From positions 222,689 to 286,688 of the forward strand of contig NZ_LMSK01000003.1 of assembly GCF_001428385.1 (NCBI RefSeq): a DNA stretch of 64,000 nt, written 5' to 3'. The notes below the pieces were generated by a model. It saw only the letters and a list, made by a program, of their open reading frames with translations. It was not told the origin of the DNA and searched no databases. This stretch comes from Rhodanobacter sp. Soil772 (GTDB taxonomy: Bacteria > Pseudomonadota > Gammaproteobacteria > Xanthomonadales > Rhodanobacteraceae). Shown here piece after piece: positions 10,580-21,021 of this stretch; position 1 is the stretch's first letter, and every line of letters begins with the position of its first letter. Position numbers and translations under genes: made by a program.

Positions 10580-13500
10580 CTATTTCAGGCCTTCGGTGAA
10601 CCAGTAGGTACGCTTGCGCTTGCCGGTGTTGGGCGGAGTGACCTTGTTGGCACCCAGTGCCGAGGAGTTGTTGCCGCCGCCCGGCCCGGTCTGGTTGCCG
10701 CCGCCGATCAGGACCGGGGTGTACACGCCGCTATTGGCAGTGACTTCGACCAGACCGAATACCGGCGAGGGCGGCAGGCCGCCGCCGTCGAAGGGGACGT
10801 AGCCTTGGCCGTTCAGGCCCGCGCCGGTCAGGAAGTTGATCGCGTAACCGCGCGCGAGACCCAGGTTCCCCTTGCACACGAAAGTGTTGCTTGAAGCATC
10901 GGGTGTATTGGTGCCGAAGTAGGTATAACCCGCCACTGTCAACGGTGCATTCACGGCCTTTTCGCCATTGCTGGTTGTGACTCCTTGAGCGTTGGTGGTT
11001 GTGCCCCCCAAGGTGATGAAGAAGCCCTTCGGGGCGCCGGTGGAGGAGGAATAGGCATACGGTGTTCCTCCTGTGAGAGCAGCGGTTGCATCGGTGAGCA
11101 TGGATTCGGTAATCGTGGTCCAGCCACTCGGTGGGGTGAGGCCGGTGTTGGTGTCCTGCAGCATGTAGTAACGGTTGAATACGGTGGACGCCGCATTCGC
11201 CAGCAGCGGGTGCTCGCGATCACCGCTAGCGGCCACCACCGCGTCGAAGCTGCCGGTCGGGGTGACGTCGGGCGGGTAGAAGAACTTGCGGGCGTTGGTG
11301 CCGGTGCCGCCGAGGCTGGCGAGCTGGGTCACCGTCCACTTTGTCGAGTCGGCGTCATTGATGTCGGCACGCCAGATATTGCCGCCCAGGTCGGCGGTGT
11401 AAAGGCGATCGGTGTAACCATCGCCATTGGTATCGAGCAAGGTGACGTCGGCAGGGATCGCGTAGGTCATGGCGGTGACGTTCGTCGTGCAGCCGCTCGG
11501 GCAGGCAGTCCACACCGGGTTGCCCGAGAAGGCGTCCAGCACCACGATCGCGTTCCCCATGCTATCGGGAGCACCTACCGGGTCGGCATCCTCTTCAGGG
11601 GCATAGCCGCCGCCCATGATGAGCACGGGATTCGTATTGCCGTTGATCAGGGCCAGTTTGGGCTGCGACCAGGTCTGGCCGAGTGCGGGGATGTCGACGT
11701 TGGTCTTGCTCCACAGGAATGCCGGTGCGGTCGGGTCGCTCACGTCGAACGCGTAGATCAGGCGACCGCCGCGGCGTGCCGTGACATAGATATAGGTCTT
11801 CGAAGGCGTGGTGCGCAGATCCTGGTAGACCGTGGTGGTGCCGTCGAAGAAGTAGTCCTTGCCACTGCCGGTAGCGGTTGCACCCAGCGTGAGCGATGGG
11901 GTGTTGTTGTACAGGTGCTGGAATTTACCGAAAAAGTCCGGGGCGATGAACGACCACAGCTCGCCGCCGGGACGCACGTAGCGTGTAGGTGCAGATGGAG
12001 TACTGGTAGTCGTGATGACGGTGGGGGGCGGAGTGGTCGCGGTAGAGGGAGCGCCCGTGTTGCCGTTGACGGCACGGAAGAGGCCGTCATTGGAGCCGTA
12101 GAACACCACGATGCCAATGGAACCGCCGTAATTGACCACCGCTGGCCGCGAGTGCAGCACGTCGCCGTGGATGGAGGGGCGCACGGGTGTGGAACCTAAG
12201 CCGCCGGGCCCCGCCGGGTTCTCGATGCCGGTGCCGGTGTTGTTGTCCGTGCCGCGGATCCAGTTGATCAAATTCGTGGTAGTCGGGGTCGTAGTGGTAC
12301 TGGTACCGAAAGTTGTGTTGCTGCCCAGCGTGGCGACATCGAACTTGGTGGTGGACAGCGCCGCATTTCTGGTGCAGCCACTTGTTGGGCAGGTATAGAT
12401 CGCGCGAATCGTCTGATCGGTGAGGTAATCCGCGCGTGTCATCTCGGCGACGCCGCCCTTGTCGACGATCTGGCCGTCGGGGGCGTCGAAGGTGCCGCCA
12501 GATCCTTGAACGGTGGAGTCCAGATGGACCCAGAAGCCGGAGGGGGGGGTGGGGGGAGTGGTGGTGGGGGGAGTGTTGAAGCTGGGCCAGTTGGTGACGG
12601 GCGTGCTGGTGGTGTTGACCTGGAATGGGCCGTCGCGCAATTGGGTGGTGGTGCCCAGGGTGGTGAGCAGGGTGGCGGGCAGGTGATCCGCCGTCCAGAA
12701 GCTGAGCGCGTTGGGCGTGATGAAGCCGGTGCCGGAGTTGGTGATCGCCGGGTGGCGCAGCGAGTCTTCCATCTGGACTTGCTGGCTACCATTCAGGTCG
12801 GTATAAAAACCGAGCTGATACTGCTTGAGATTGCCCGCCCAGCGCGGAGCGCCTCCGGCATCCGGGCGGAACATGCCGACATACACCTGGTTCAGCGAGG
12901 TGCCTTGGGCGTTCACGCTGACCGGCAGGCTCACCGAAGCGAACACGCTGTTGGTCGCCTGCACTTCGGTCAGGATCGTGTTGAACGCACTGATCAGCGC
13001 GGCCACAGCGTTTGTATCGGTCCCATTGACGTAGAAATATTTGCCGCCGCCGTATGAGGCCATGCTCTTGATCAGGTTGACGTGATCGATGCATTTTTGG
13101 CTCGGGTTTCTCCCCGTATCGCAACCATCCGTAACGGCGATGGTGTAGGTAATGATGTTCTGGCGGGTATGCGCGGTCGACGCGGGAATGCCGGAAAGAT
13201 CGGCCGTGCTGTACATGAACTGAGCCCACTCGTCGGCCCAGTTCTGCTGGTCGCCGGAGGGGGTCAGCGGGATGATCCCCGGGGTAACTCCGCCGTTGGC
13301 CGTCGTCAACTTTGATTGTGGGAGCGAAACGTTGTTTGACGTTTTGGGTGAATTGTTGCCGGTCACATTGGCCAGATAGATGATGAAGTTCTGTTGGCAC
13401 GTGTCCGTGGTCGGCTTTTTGTACTTGGTTCCCGATATACCCTGGGTGCCGCTGAAGAAGGCATACGCCTCCTGCATGGATTCGTCCACCTTGTTCGAGC

Positions 13501-13999
13501 CGGCGCCGAAAGCCATGCCGGTGCCGCCGGGGCCACCGCTCAAGATCGCGGTCATAAAATTGCTGGCGCCAGCGCTGTCCAGCAGCGGAAGCGGGCCGGG
13601 TGCAGGTGTGGGACCCGGATAGAAGAACCGTCCGCCACCGGTACTATCTGGAGCGAACATCATTAGGCCCATGTTGACCTTGCCGTTCAACTGGCTGGTC
13701 GACGAGCCAATCCCTTGGACCAGGTTGTACAGAGCGCATTGATCGACCAGTAGATCACTGGTGTTGCTGAGCCCGAAGGTACTGCAGGCGGAGGAGCCGG
13801 AGGGGACTGGTTTGAAGGCCGCATTGGCAGCATCGGCGTTGTCCAGCACGAGCAGGACGTTCGGCTGGCCGCCGCCCGTCGTGTTGACGGTGTACAGGTC
13901 GATATCCTCGCCGTTGACCATGCCCGGCAGCGCCAGGGCCGCGGCGATCAGCACGAAGAGACGCAGCCGGTGGTTCAAGACAATGCGCGCGTGTGGCAT
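10580..13999 (-). CDS. pilY1: type IV pilus tip adhesin/assembly factor PilY1
   Basis: PilY1 is the large pilus-tip protein that, with minor pilins, primes pilus assembly and mediates adhesion and surface sensing. From the ATG at 13999 (SD GGAGGAG) the product is 1139 aa with a signal peptide. The N-terminal vWA-like half starts VLLVLDNADAAN, where the MIDAS motif DxSxS would be expected, so this site is degenerate. The C-terminal half is the PilY1 propeller, with a calcium loop DTNGDGYTD encoded near 11410-11437. A Thr/Pro-rich segment is encoded by C8, C6 and C6 runs (12542-12571). Last gene of the minor-pilin operon, 34 bases after pilX. Confidence 0.93.
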   Translation of the reverse strand: MPHARIVLNHRLRLFVLIAAALALPGMVNGEDIDLYTVNTTGGGQPNVLLVLDNADAANAAFKPVPSGSSACSTFGLSNTSDLLVDQCALYNLVQGIGSSTSQLNGKVNMGLMMFAPDSTGGGRFFYPGPTPAPGPLPLLDSAGASNFMTAILSGGPGGTGMAFGAGSNKVDESMQEAYAFFSGTQGISGTKYKKPTTDTCQQNFIIYLANVTGNNSPKTSNNVSLPQSKLTTANGGVTPGIIPLTPSGDQQNWADEWAQFMYSTADLSGIPASTAHTRQNIITYTIAVTDGCDTGRNPSQKCIDHVNLIKSMASYGGGKYFYVNGTDTNAVAALISAFNTILTEVQATNSVFASVSLPVSVNAQGTSLNQVYVGMFRPDAGGAPRWAGNLKQYQLGFYTDLNGSQQVQMEDSLRHPAITNSGTGFITPNALSFWTADHLPATLLTTLGTTTQLRDGPFQVNTTSTPVTNWPSFNTPPTTTPPTPPSGFWVHLDSTVQGSGGTFDAPDGQIVDKGGVAEMTRADYLTDQTIRAIYTCPTSGCTRNAALSTTKFDVATLGSNTTFGTSTTTTPTTTNLINWIRGTDNNTGTGIENPAGPGGLGSTPVRPSIHGDVLHSRPAVVNYGGSIGIVVFYGSNDGLFRAVNGNTGAPSTATTPPPTVITTTSTPSAPTRYVRPGGELWSFIAPDFFGKFQHLYNNTPSLTLGATATGSGKDYFFDGTTTVYQDLRTTPSKTYIYVTARRGGRLIYAFDVSDPTAPAFLWSKTNVDIPALGQTWSQPKLALINGNTNPVLIMGGGYAPEEDADPVGAPDSMGNAIVVLDAFSGNPVWTACPSGCTTNVTAMTYAIPADVTLLDTNGDGYTDRLYTADLGGNIWRADINDADSTKWTVTQLASLGGTGTNARKFFYPPDVTPTGSFDAVVAASGDREHPLLANAASTVFNRYYMLQDTNTGLTPPSGWTTITESMLTDATAALTGGTPYAYSSSTGAPKGFFITLGGTTTNAQGVTTSNGEKAVNAPLTVAGYTYFGTNTPDASSNTFVCKGNLGLARGYAINFLTGAGLNGQGYVPFDGGGLPPSPVFGLVEVTANSGVYTPVLIGGGNQTGPGGGNNSSALGANKVTPPNTGKRKRTYWFTEGLK

Positions 14000-14033
14000 G
14001 ACGACTCCTCCGCGGGAACGGATGCGAGGTTGA

Positions 14034-14591
14034 TTAATTGGGGCAGGGCGTGCCGATCGGCACCTGGACGGAGGCACCCTGGTGCACGGTGACAGCGACG
14101 GCAGTGTTGCTCGGATCGGTGACGGCGGACTGGATGTCCCATTGCGTCGCCGAGCACATCGAGGGTGCCGCCGGCGGTGGAGATACCGAGGAGGCCGGAC
14201 CGGGCAGGGTCAGGTTGCCGTTGTTGTTGTTTGGCGTCTTGCAGACATCGCCTACCGGCAGGGACGCGTTCGGGATCACTTTGCTGTCGAGGCAGGATGG
14301 CGGTGAAACCTGCGCGGTGAAATCCGTGACACCGTCGCCGTTGACGTCGACCTGCACGGGGGTGGTGGCGGTGATCGGCAGCCGGACGAACGGCTGGCTC
14401 ATCACCTGCTCGATGCCCTGTTGCGCCACGGTGCCAGCTTCCAGACGGTACTGCTGATTGGCGGCGACCTTGGTGTTGATCATGCTCGAACTGACCATGG
14501 AAATGGCGAACAGCATGAAGATGATCAGGAAGATCAGCGTCATCACCAGGGTGAAGCCGCGCTGCGAGGCGCGAGACGGAGGGGTCTTCAT
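14034..14591 (-). CDS. pilX: minor pilin PilX
   Basis: PilX (185 aa) is a minor pilin of the tip complex. The prepilin signal is QRG|FTLVMTLIF (cleavage after G12). Position +5 of the mature protein is Met, not the usual Glu, as expected for the PilX/GspK position at the very tip. The long hydrophobic helix is followed by a Cys-containing globular domain. The start codon overlaps the pilW stop (TAATG). Confidence 0.88.
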   Translation of the reverse strand: MKTPPSRASQRGFTLVMTLIFLIIFMLFAISMVSSSMINTKVAANQQYRLEAGTVAQQGIEQVMSQPFVRLPITATTPVQVDVNGDGVTDFTAQVSPPSCLDSKVIPNASLPVGDVCKTPNNNNGNLTLPGPASSVSPPPAAPSMCSATQWDIQSAVTDPSNTAVAVTVHQGASVQVPIGTPCPN

Positions 14592-15706
14592 TACTGGTTC
14601 TCCCTCAGGCCGCCGGTGTTCCAGATACGTGCGACGGTACCGTAGACGTGCCGCTTGTAGTGGTCGTTGTACGGGCCGTTTGCTGTCGCGCGGCCCAGGT
14701 CATAGGTGCGGGTGTCGGTCCAGCTGGCGGTGTTGTCGAGATTGCGCGAAAGCAGGTTGACGCGCACAGCGGTAACGTTGGGCCAATTGGCGGTGCCGGA
14801 TGTGATCCATGTGTAAGTGGCGGCCGCAGCCACTGCCGCGCAGGCCGGCACGGCGCTGTTGTCCACGGATGGGTTATCGACGTAGCAATCTGGCGAGCCG
14901 TTGTTGTCGGTGTCCACGCCGTAGCTGTAGTGCACGTCCTCGATGCCGGTAACCAGCGAGGAGACCTGGATGTTATTGGGTGCGCCGGGCGCGAACTCGG
15001 CCACCTTCAACGTCGGCGTGGTGTCGGCGCCAGGACCGGTGCAGACATCGCAGGTGGCCACGTAGTAGCTGCGCTCGACGTACTGGCGCAACTCGGCCGT
15101 GGTACCGGTGGTGCTGCAGGGCTGGCCGGCAATGGGCGCCTTGGTGAGCAGGGTGAAGGCGCTGGCGGTATTGCTGTAGACCATCGATACGCTGTCGGTC
15201 TCGCAGCCGGATCGCTGCAGGTAGTAATTGGTACCGTCAGCCGTGGCGCTGGTGCTGCCGGAGACGTAGCTGACGGTGAGGACTTCCGTGCCGAGCTTCA
15301 TGTTCGTAAGTTTGGCCGCCAGGCATGCGGGAACAGTGGCGGCCAGCGCCGGCCCGTAGACCGGGAGCGGGACGGTGAGTGTGGTGAAACCCATCGATGC
15401 CGGCGCTGTGGCGCAGGGATCCGACAGGGCATAGCTGGTGGTGGCGACTGGCTGGCTGGCACGGCCGTAAAAGCCGGCCATCTCGATGTCGCGCGTGATG
15501 GAGTGCAGGGCGAAGCGGCCGTTCTCGACCTGCTCGGAAGTCTTGTTGAACTCCGAACGTGCCTTGCTGGTGGAGACGTACAGCGAGCTGAGCCCGGCCA
15601 GCAGCGCCAGGCCGATGGCGACGGCGATCATCAGCTCGATCAGGGACATGCCCGCCTGGTGGCGGGCATGCGACAGGGGCTGGCCGTGAGCGCGAGGAGT
15701 CATCAT
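14591..15706 (-). CDS. pilW: minor pilin PilW
   Basis: PilW-family minor pilin of 371 aa from the ATG at 15706. The class III signal ends HQAG|MSLIELMIAV, with Glu at +5. The domain after the helix contains DIEMAGFYGRA, recurrent in PilW, and several Cys pairs. The ATG overlaps the pilV stop as ATGA; an open frame continues 27 codons further upstream but into pilV, so it is not used. The product joins PilV, PilX, FimT and PilE in the tip complex that recruits PilY1. Confidence 0.88.
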   Translation of the reverse strand: MMTPRAHGQPLSHARHQAGMSLIELMIAVAIGLALLAGLSSLYVSTSKARSEFNKTSEQVENGRFALHSITRDIEMAGFYGRASQPVATTSYALSDPCATAPASMGFTTLTVPLPVYGPALAATVPACLAAKLTNMKLGTEVLTVSYVSGSTSATADGTNYYLQRSGCETDSVSMVYSNTASAFTLLTKAPIAGQPCSTTGTTAELRQYVERSYYVATCDVCTGPGADTTPTLKVAEFAPGAPNNIQVSSLVTGIEDVHYSYGVDTDNNGSPDCYVDNPSVDNSAVPACAAVAAAATYTWITSGTANWPNVTAVRVNLLSRNLDNTASWTDTRTYDLGRATANGPYNDHYKRHVYGTVARIWNTGGLRENQ

Positions 15707-16257
15707 GTCGTCGTGAGGTTGGCGATCTGGATTTCGACGCTGATTACGCGCCGCTTGTTGTTGTCGCCGAGCGAGGCCTTTCCGCACGACAGCTTCGGTA
15801 CAGCGGTGGACATCAGGCCTTGCCAGGCGACGCTGACACGATAGATCTGGTTGACCGGGTCAACCACCTGGTCGACGCAGCCCACCGCGCCGATCATGGC
15901 GCCGACTTTGTTGCCGCTGGAGACTTCGCTGGAACCGAGCAGGGCGTTTTGCCATGCAAGGAGATCGGCGTTGGCCGTGGCGATCTGGACGGCCGAGCCC
16001 GTAGCGCAGACGGGCAGTGGAACGCTGGTCGTGCTGAGGCCGGCGGAGCCATTCGAATAGCACGCGGCGACCTGCCGGTTGGCGTTGATGCGCGAGACCA
16101 TGTCCTGCACCAGGGTCAACGCCTGCACCCGCTGGTACGACTCCATCTCGCTGCGCGTGGATTTGGCCATCAAAGTGACGGTGCCGAGCAGGGCGATGGC
16201 TGCGATGACCAGCGACACCAGTGCCTCGATCAGCATCATGCCGGTCTGGTTTTTCAT
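15703..16257 (-). CDS. pilV: minor pilin PilV
   Basis: PilV minor pilin of 184 aa. The short leader MKNQTG is cleaved before MMLIEALVSLVIAAIAL, and Glu11 is at mature +5. The globular part has paired cysteines (AACYSN, LPVCAT, VGCVDQ, KLSCGK). It overlaps the fimT stop by four bases at its start and the pilW start at its end, so translation of the pilin genes is tightly coupled. Confidence 0.88.
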   Translation of the reverse strand: MKNQTGMMLIEALVSLVIAAIALLGTVTLMAKSTRSEMESYQRVQALTLVQDMVSRINANRQVAACYSNGSAGLSTTSVPLPVCATGSAVQIATANADLLAWQNALLGSSEVSSGNKVGAMIGAVGCVDQVVDPVNQIYRVSVAWQGLMSTAVPKLSCGKASLGDNNKRRVISVEIQIANLTTT

Positions 16258-16730
16258 GTGCAGGTGACCTTGGTGGACTCGACGCGGCCGGTGGCGCCCA
16301 CTGTGACGGTGAGACAGAGCGGCTGCGAGCCGGTCTTGTTGAGTGGCTTGATCGTGAACGTGGCCCCGGTGCTGGTCATCCGGCCGTTGCCGTCGAAGCT
16401 GAAGCTTTGGCCGTTGGTCGGCGCGATGACGATGTTGCCGAGGGCAGGCTGCTTGCGGATGGTAGCGGCGGGGGTGGTCTGACTGACTACCCAGCCCTGG
16501 CTCCAGTCGGTCGCGCTGTTGGCCGTAACGTCGACGATGGCGTTGCGCTTGATCGCCTCGCTGCGCGCCAGCGCCACCGTAGAGTTGATGTCCATCGAGG
16601 CGTTCTTGACGCTTTGCGACTGCAGGAACGGTCGCATCGAGGGGACGGCGATCATCAGCAGCACGGCGAAGATGGCCAAGGTGACCAGCATCTCGATCAG
16701 GGTGAAGCCGTGGCTACGTGATGTGCGCAT
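16254..16730 (-). CDS. fimT: minor pilin FimT/FimU (GspH family)
   Basis: GspH/FimT-type pseudopilin of 158 aa. The leader MRTSRSHG is cleaved before FTLIEMLVTLAIFAVLL (Glu13 at +5). The following domain contains VALARSEAIKRN, a common FimT/GspH segment after the helix. In some Xanthomonadaceae FimT binds DNA during uptake; the product here ends in a short Cys-containing tail. It lies 3 bases after pilE. FimT and FimU are hard to separate by eye. Confidence 0.85.
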   Translation of the reverse strand: MRTSRSHGFTLIEMLVTLAIFAVLLMIAVPSMRPFLQSQSVKNASMDINSTVALARSEAIKRNAIVDVTANSATDWSQGWVVSQTTPAATIRKQPALGNIVIAPTNGQSFSFDGNGRMTSTGATFTIKPLNKTGSQPLCLTVTVGATGRVESTKVTCT

Positions 16731-16733
16731 GGC

Positions 16734-17225
16734 TCATTTCCAGCAGTTCGTGGCGCCGGTACTGGCCTTCTTGCTGCCGTCGCCGTTGAGCGTGAGCGTT
16801 TTGCAGCCGGTGTCGCGGACCTGGCTACCTTTTGGCGTGGCCGTGATGGTGTAGTCCGGCGGCGTGCCGCCCGAGGCGGAGGCCGCGGTAGCCACCATAT
16901 CGACTCTGTAGTTGGAGTCCACCGTGTTCGGCACGCTGTAGCCGAGCGTGCTCAAGTTGCCGGCGAACTGCCGGCTGTCGACCAGGTAGCGTTCCTGCGC
17001 GCTGGCGATTTCCTGCATGACGCTCTCGGCCGCCGAGCGGTTGGAGCGCAAGGTGTACTGGTAATAGCTGGGAACGGCGATGGCCGCGAGGATGGCGATG
17101 ACCGCCACCGTGATCATCAGCTCGATCAGGGTGAAACCCCGTGTACGTGCCGTGACCTGCGCCTGCCGCAAGCGCGTGCGCGCCGGTGACATGGACCGTC
17201 GATCGGATTGGATCGAAACTGGCAT
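16734..17225 (-). CDS. pilE: minor pilin PilE/ComP-like
   Basis: Type IV pilin of 163 aa. Prepilin cleavage is after G30 in TRG|FTLIELMITVAVIAILA, Glu35 being +5. The C-terminus has the two-cysteine D-loop (GCKTL...TNCW). It resembles PilE minor pilins and the ComP DNA-uptake group. The ATG at 17225 has a strong SD (AGGGGGG) six bases upstream but gives a long 30-aa leader; an internal ATG at 17192 would give 19 aa. First gene of the operon; promoter at 17316-17344. Confidence 0.85.
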   Translation of the reverse strand: MPVSIQSDRRSMSPARTRLRQAQVTARTRGFTLIELMITVAVIAILAAIAVPSYYQYTLRSNRSAAESVMQEIASAQERYLVDSRQFAGNLSTLGYSVPNTVDSNYRVDMVATAASASGGTPPDYTITATPKGSQVRDTGCKTLTLNGDGSKKASTGATNCWK

Positions 17226-17264
17226 ATTCCCCCCCTAGGGCCGCCGGCATTATTTCAGTTGACC

Positions 17265-17276
17265 GACAAGCTTGTC
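17265..17276. promoter_or_regulatory. 12-bp perfect palindrome in the pilE leader
   Basis: GACAAGCTTGTC lies downstream of the predicted pilE promoter and 39 bases upstream of the pilE start. It could be an operator or a short RNA hairpin of the leader. Confidence 0.35.
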
Positions 17277-17315
17277 CGTGTGCTGCGTCACGGGCTAACG
17301 CCATGCCTGACAGGG

Positions 17316-17344
17316 AATATGAGATGTTCCTGAATCAATGTCAA
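17316..17344 (-). promoter_or_regulatory. predicted sigma70 promoter of the minor-pilin operon
   Basis: On the minus strand a perfect TTGACA (17344-17339) is followed after 17 bases by CATATT (17321-17316, 4/6). Transcription would start about 85-90 bases before pilE. No sigma54 -24/-12 element was seen. Between the promoter and the TVP38 gene a hairpin (17404-17429, GGCCCGG arms) may end the upstream unit; the rest of this 301-base gap holds no gene. Confidence 0.65.
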
Positions 17345-17526
17345 TTTACTGATTTACGGGCATTTGGCTGTACCGCTGAACCTTGCGCATGATCTTTCAG
17401 CTTGGCCCGGAAAGCGGTTCATCCGGGCCGCCGGCGTACTCCGGCTCGGAACCGGCAGAGGCCTGAGCCGGTCGATGGCGTCGTCGAAGGCGCTGATCGC
17501 CCCGCGTCGCGGCCGGATTCCGGCGT

Positions 17527-18249
17527 TCAGTCGATGTGCCTGGTTCCTTGGCGGTGGCGCCGGGTGATGCGCTCGATCAGCAGCGGCAGCAAGGCGAGCA
17601 GGGCGATCGCGCCCAGTGGCAGCAGCACTTCGCGGTGCATGAACAGGGCGATGCCGAAGCTGTCGCTCCGACTCATGGCCATGGCGTCGCCGAGGCCGGC
17701 GCCGATCGAGGTTTCGAAGATCAGCGAGACGGTGCCGCCAAGCCAGCTGGCGCCGAGGAACAGCCACAGCGGGCAGCGCAGCCATGCCAGCGCCACGGTC
17801 ACCCCGCCGAACGGCACGACCGGCACGAAGCGCAGGAACAAGGTGTAGCTCACCGGGTGCCGTTCGAAGCCGTGGCGCAGGCGCGCCACGAAGGCCGGCG
17901 GCTGGCGGCTGCCGGGGCCGAACGCGTAGCGGCTGGCCAGGTACAGAACCAGCGAGCCCAGGGTAAGCCCGACCGACGAGCACAGCGTGGCGTCGACCAC
18001 GCCGAACGCGAAGCCGCCGGCCAGGATCACCACGATGGTGCCGGGGATCCCGGTGGCCACGGTCAGCGTCAGCAGTCCGATGAAGGCCAGTCGGGTCAGC
18101 CACGGGTGTCCGGCGATCTGTACGTGCAACTCGGCCTGGTGCGCCACCAGCTGGTGCGGGCTCAACTGGTCCAGCGAGCCGGAGGCAAACAGGACGATGC
18201 CTGCCAGCACCAGCAGGATCAGCGGCAGCGCGGCACGCCAGCGATTCAA
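17527..18249 (-). CDS. TVP38/TMEM64 (SNARE-associated/DedA-like) membrane protein
   Basis: Polytopic inner-membrane protein of 240 aa. GIPGTIVVILAGGFAFG and FLRFVPVVPFGGVTVALAW fit the TVP38/TMEM64 (VTT, PF09335) signature, with helices at both ends. Family members are candidate lipid or small-molecule transporters; the substrate is unknown. The start is taken as TTG at 18249, overlapping the TGA of the preceding deaminase gene. An in-frame open stretch continues upstream inside that gene and is not used. Probably the last gene of a glnS-deaminase-TVP38 unit. Confidence 0.8.
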   Translation of the reverse strand: MNRWRAALPLILLVLAGIVLFASGSLDQLSPHQLVAHQAELHVQIAGHPWLTRLAFIGLLTLTVATGIPGTIVVILAGGFAFGVVDATLCSSVGLTLGSLVLYLASRYAFGPGSRQPPAFVARLRHGFERHPVSYTLFLRFVPVVPFGGVTVALAWLRCPLWLFLGASWLGGTVSLIFETSIGAGLGDAMAMSRSDSFGIALFMHREVLLPLGAIALLALLPLLIERITRRHRQGTRHID

Positions 18250-18809
18250 TAGGGTGTGCCGGTGGCGCCGTAAGTGGCCAGTACCTCGCGGGCCTGGTCG
18301 CGCAGGATGTCGCGGCGCACGACGATGTTGCGGCGGGCCAGCTCGCCGATCCAGTCGGCCGGCAGCGGGCCTTCGTCGAATTCGGTAAGTTCCTCGACGT
18401 CTTCGGCGCGGGCGCCGATCAGCAGCTCGTCGATGCCGGCCCACACGCTGGCGCCGTAGCACTGGCAGCAAGGCTGCGAACTGGTGGCCAGCACGTAGTG
18501 GCCGCCGTCCTCGTTCAGCCGGTGCCGGCTGAGCCGCTGCTGCGCGATCATGATCACCATCATCTCGGCGTGCGCGACCGAGCAGCTCTGCGGCACCACC
18601 CGATTCACCCCGACCGCGACCAGTCGGCCGCTGTGACTGTTGAACACGGCCGCGCCGAACGGGCCGCCACCGCCGCGATCCACATTTTGCCGCGACAGCT
18701 CGATGGCCAGGCCAACGCGCTCCTCGTCGCTCTGGTAACGCCGGTTGGTATCGGCAACGTCGCCGATCCACGGCGGCAGGGTCAGGTGGATCTGCAGGGG
18801 CAGCATCAT
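18246..18809 (-). CDS. CMP/dCMP-type zinc deaminase (guanine/tRNA-adenosine deaminase-like)
   Basis: Cytidine-deaminase-fold protein of 187 aa. The zinc signature is HAEMM (H80, E82) plus PCCQC (C114 and C117), with PFGAAVFN (50-57) before it as in nucleoside and guanine deaminases. It has extra N- and C-terminal sequence compared with the core ~150-aa fold. The substrate cannot be read from sequence. The SD GGAGAA precedes ATG 18809, ten bases after glnS, so it is probably co-transcribed with glnS. Confidence 0.82.
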   Translation of the reverse strand: MMLPLQIHLTLPPWIGDVADTNRRYQSDEERVGLAIELSRQNVDRGGGGPFGAAVFNSHSGRLVAVGVNRVVPQSCSVAHAEMMVIMIAQQRLSRHRLNEDGGHYVLATSSQPCCQCYGASVWAGIDELLIGARAEDVEELTEFDEGPLPADWIGELARRNIVVRRDILRDQAREVLATYGATGTPY

Positions 18810-18819
18810 TGTTCTCCGC

Positions 18820-20589
<1,770 letters not shown>

Positions 20590-20713
20590 CGGGCTGGACT
20601 CGCAAGCGGTGGCGGAAACGTCCAAGTTTACCCTGTCGTCGCCACTGGGCGCAGGGCGGCCGATGGCCGTCGGGAGGCTTGCCCCGCGTCGCCGTGCGGG
20701 TTAGCGTGCAGGC

Positions 20714-20989
20714 ATGCACATCGTCTACCGCGCCGAAAACCTGTTCGATGCCCATCTGGTCAAGGATGCGCTGGAGGCCGACGGCATCCCGGCGTTCATT
20801 GCCGGCGAGTACCTCACCGGCGCGGTGGGCCAGCTGCCGGCGATGGATTACATGGCGGTGATGGTGCCCGAATCGAGCCTGGCGATCGCCAACGGCATCG
20901 TGGGCGAGGTCGAAGCCCGGCTCAGCGAGGCGCGGCAGGCGATCGTGGACGATGATCTGCCGGACGACCCGCTGACCGTGCCTTGCTGA
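20714..20989 (+). CDS. DUF2007 small protein
   Basis: 91-aa protein matching the DUF2007 pattern: an N-terminal beta-alpha unit (MHIVYRAENLFDAHLVKDAL) followed by GIPAFIAGEYL and MVPESSLAIANGIVGEVEA. The family is proposed to be a signal-transducing or regulatory domain resembling the PII fold; no function is established. It is divergent from glnS and stops 33 bases before apt, so the two may be co-transcribed. Confidence 0.75.
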   Translation: MHIVYRAENLFDAHLVKDALEADGIPAFIAGEYLTGAVGQLPAMDYMAVMVPESSLAIANGIVGEVEARLSEARQAIVDDDLPDDPLTVPC

Positions 20990-21021
20990 GTCATGTGGCC
21001 GGCACGCTCCCAGGAAGCCCC

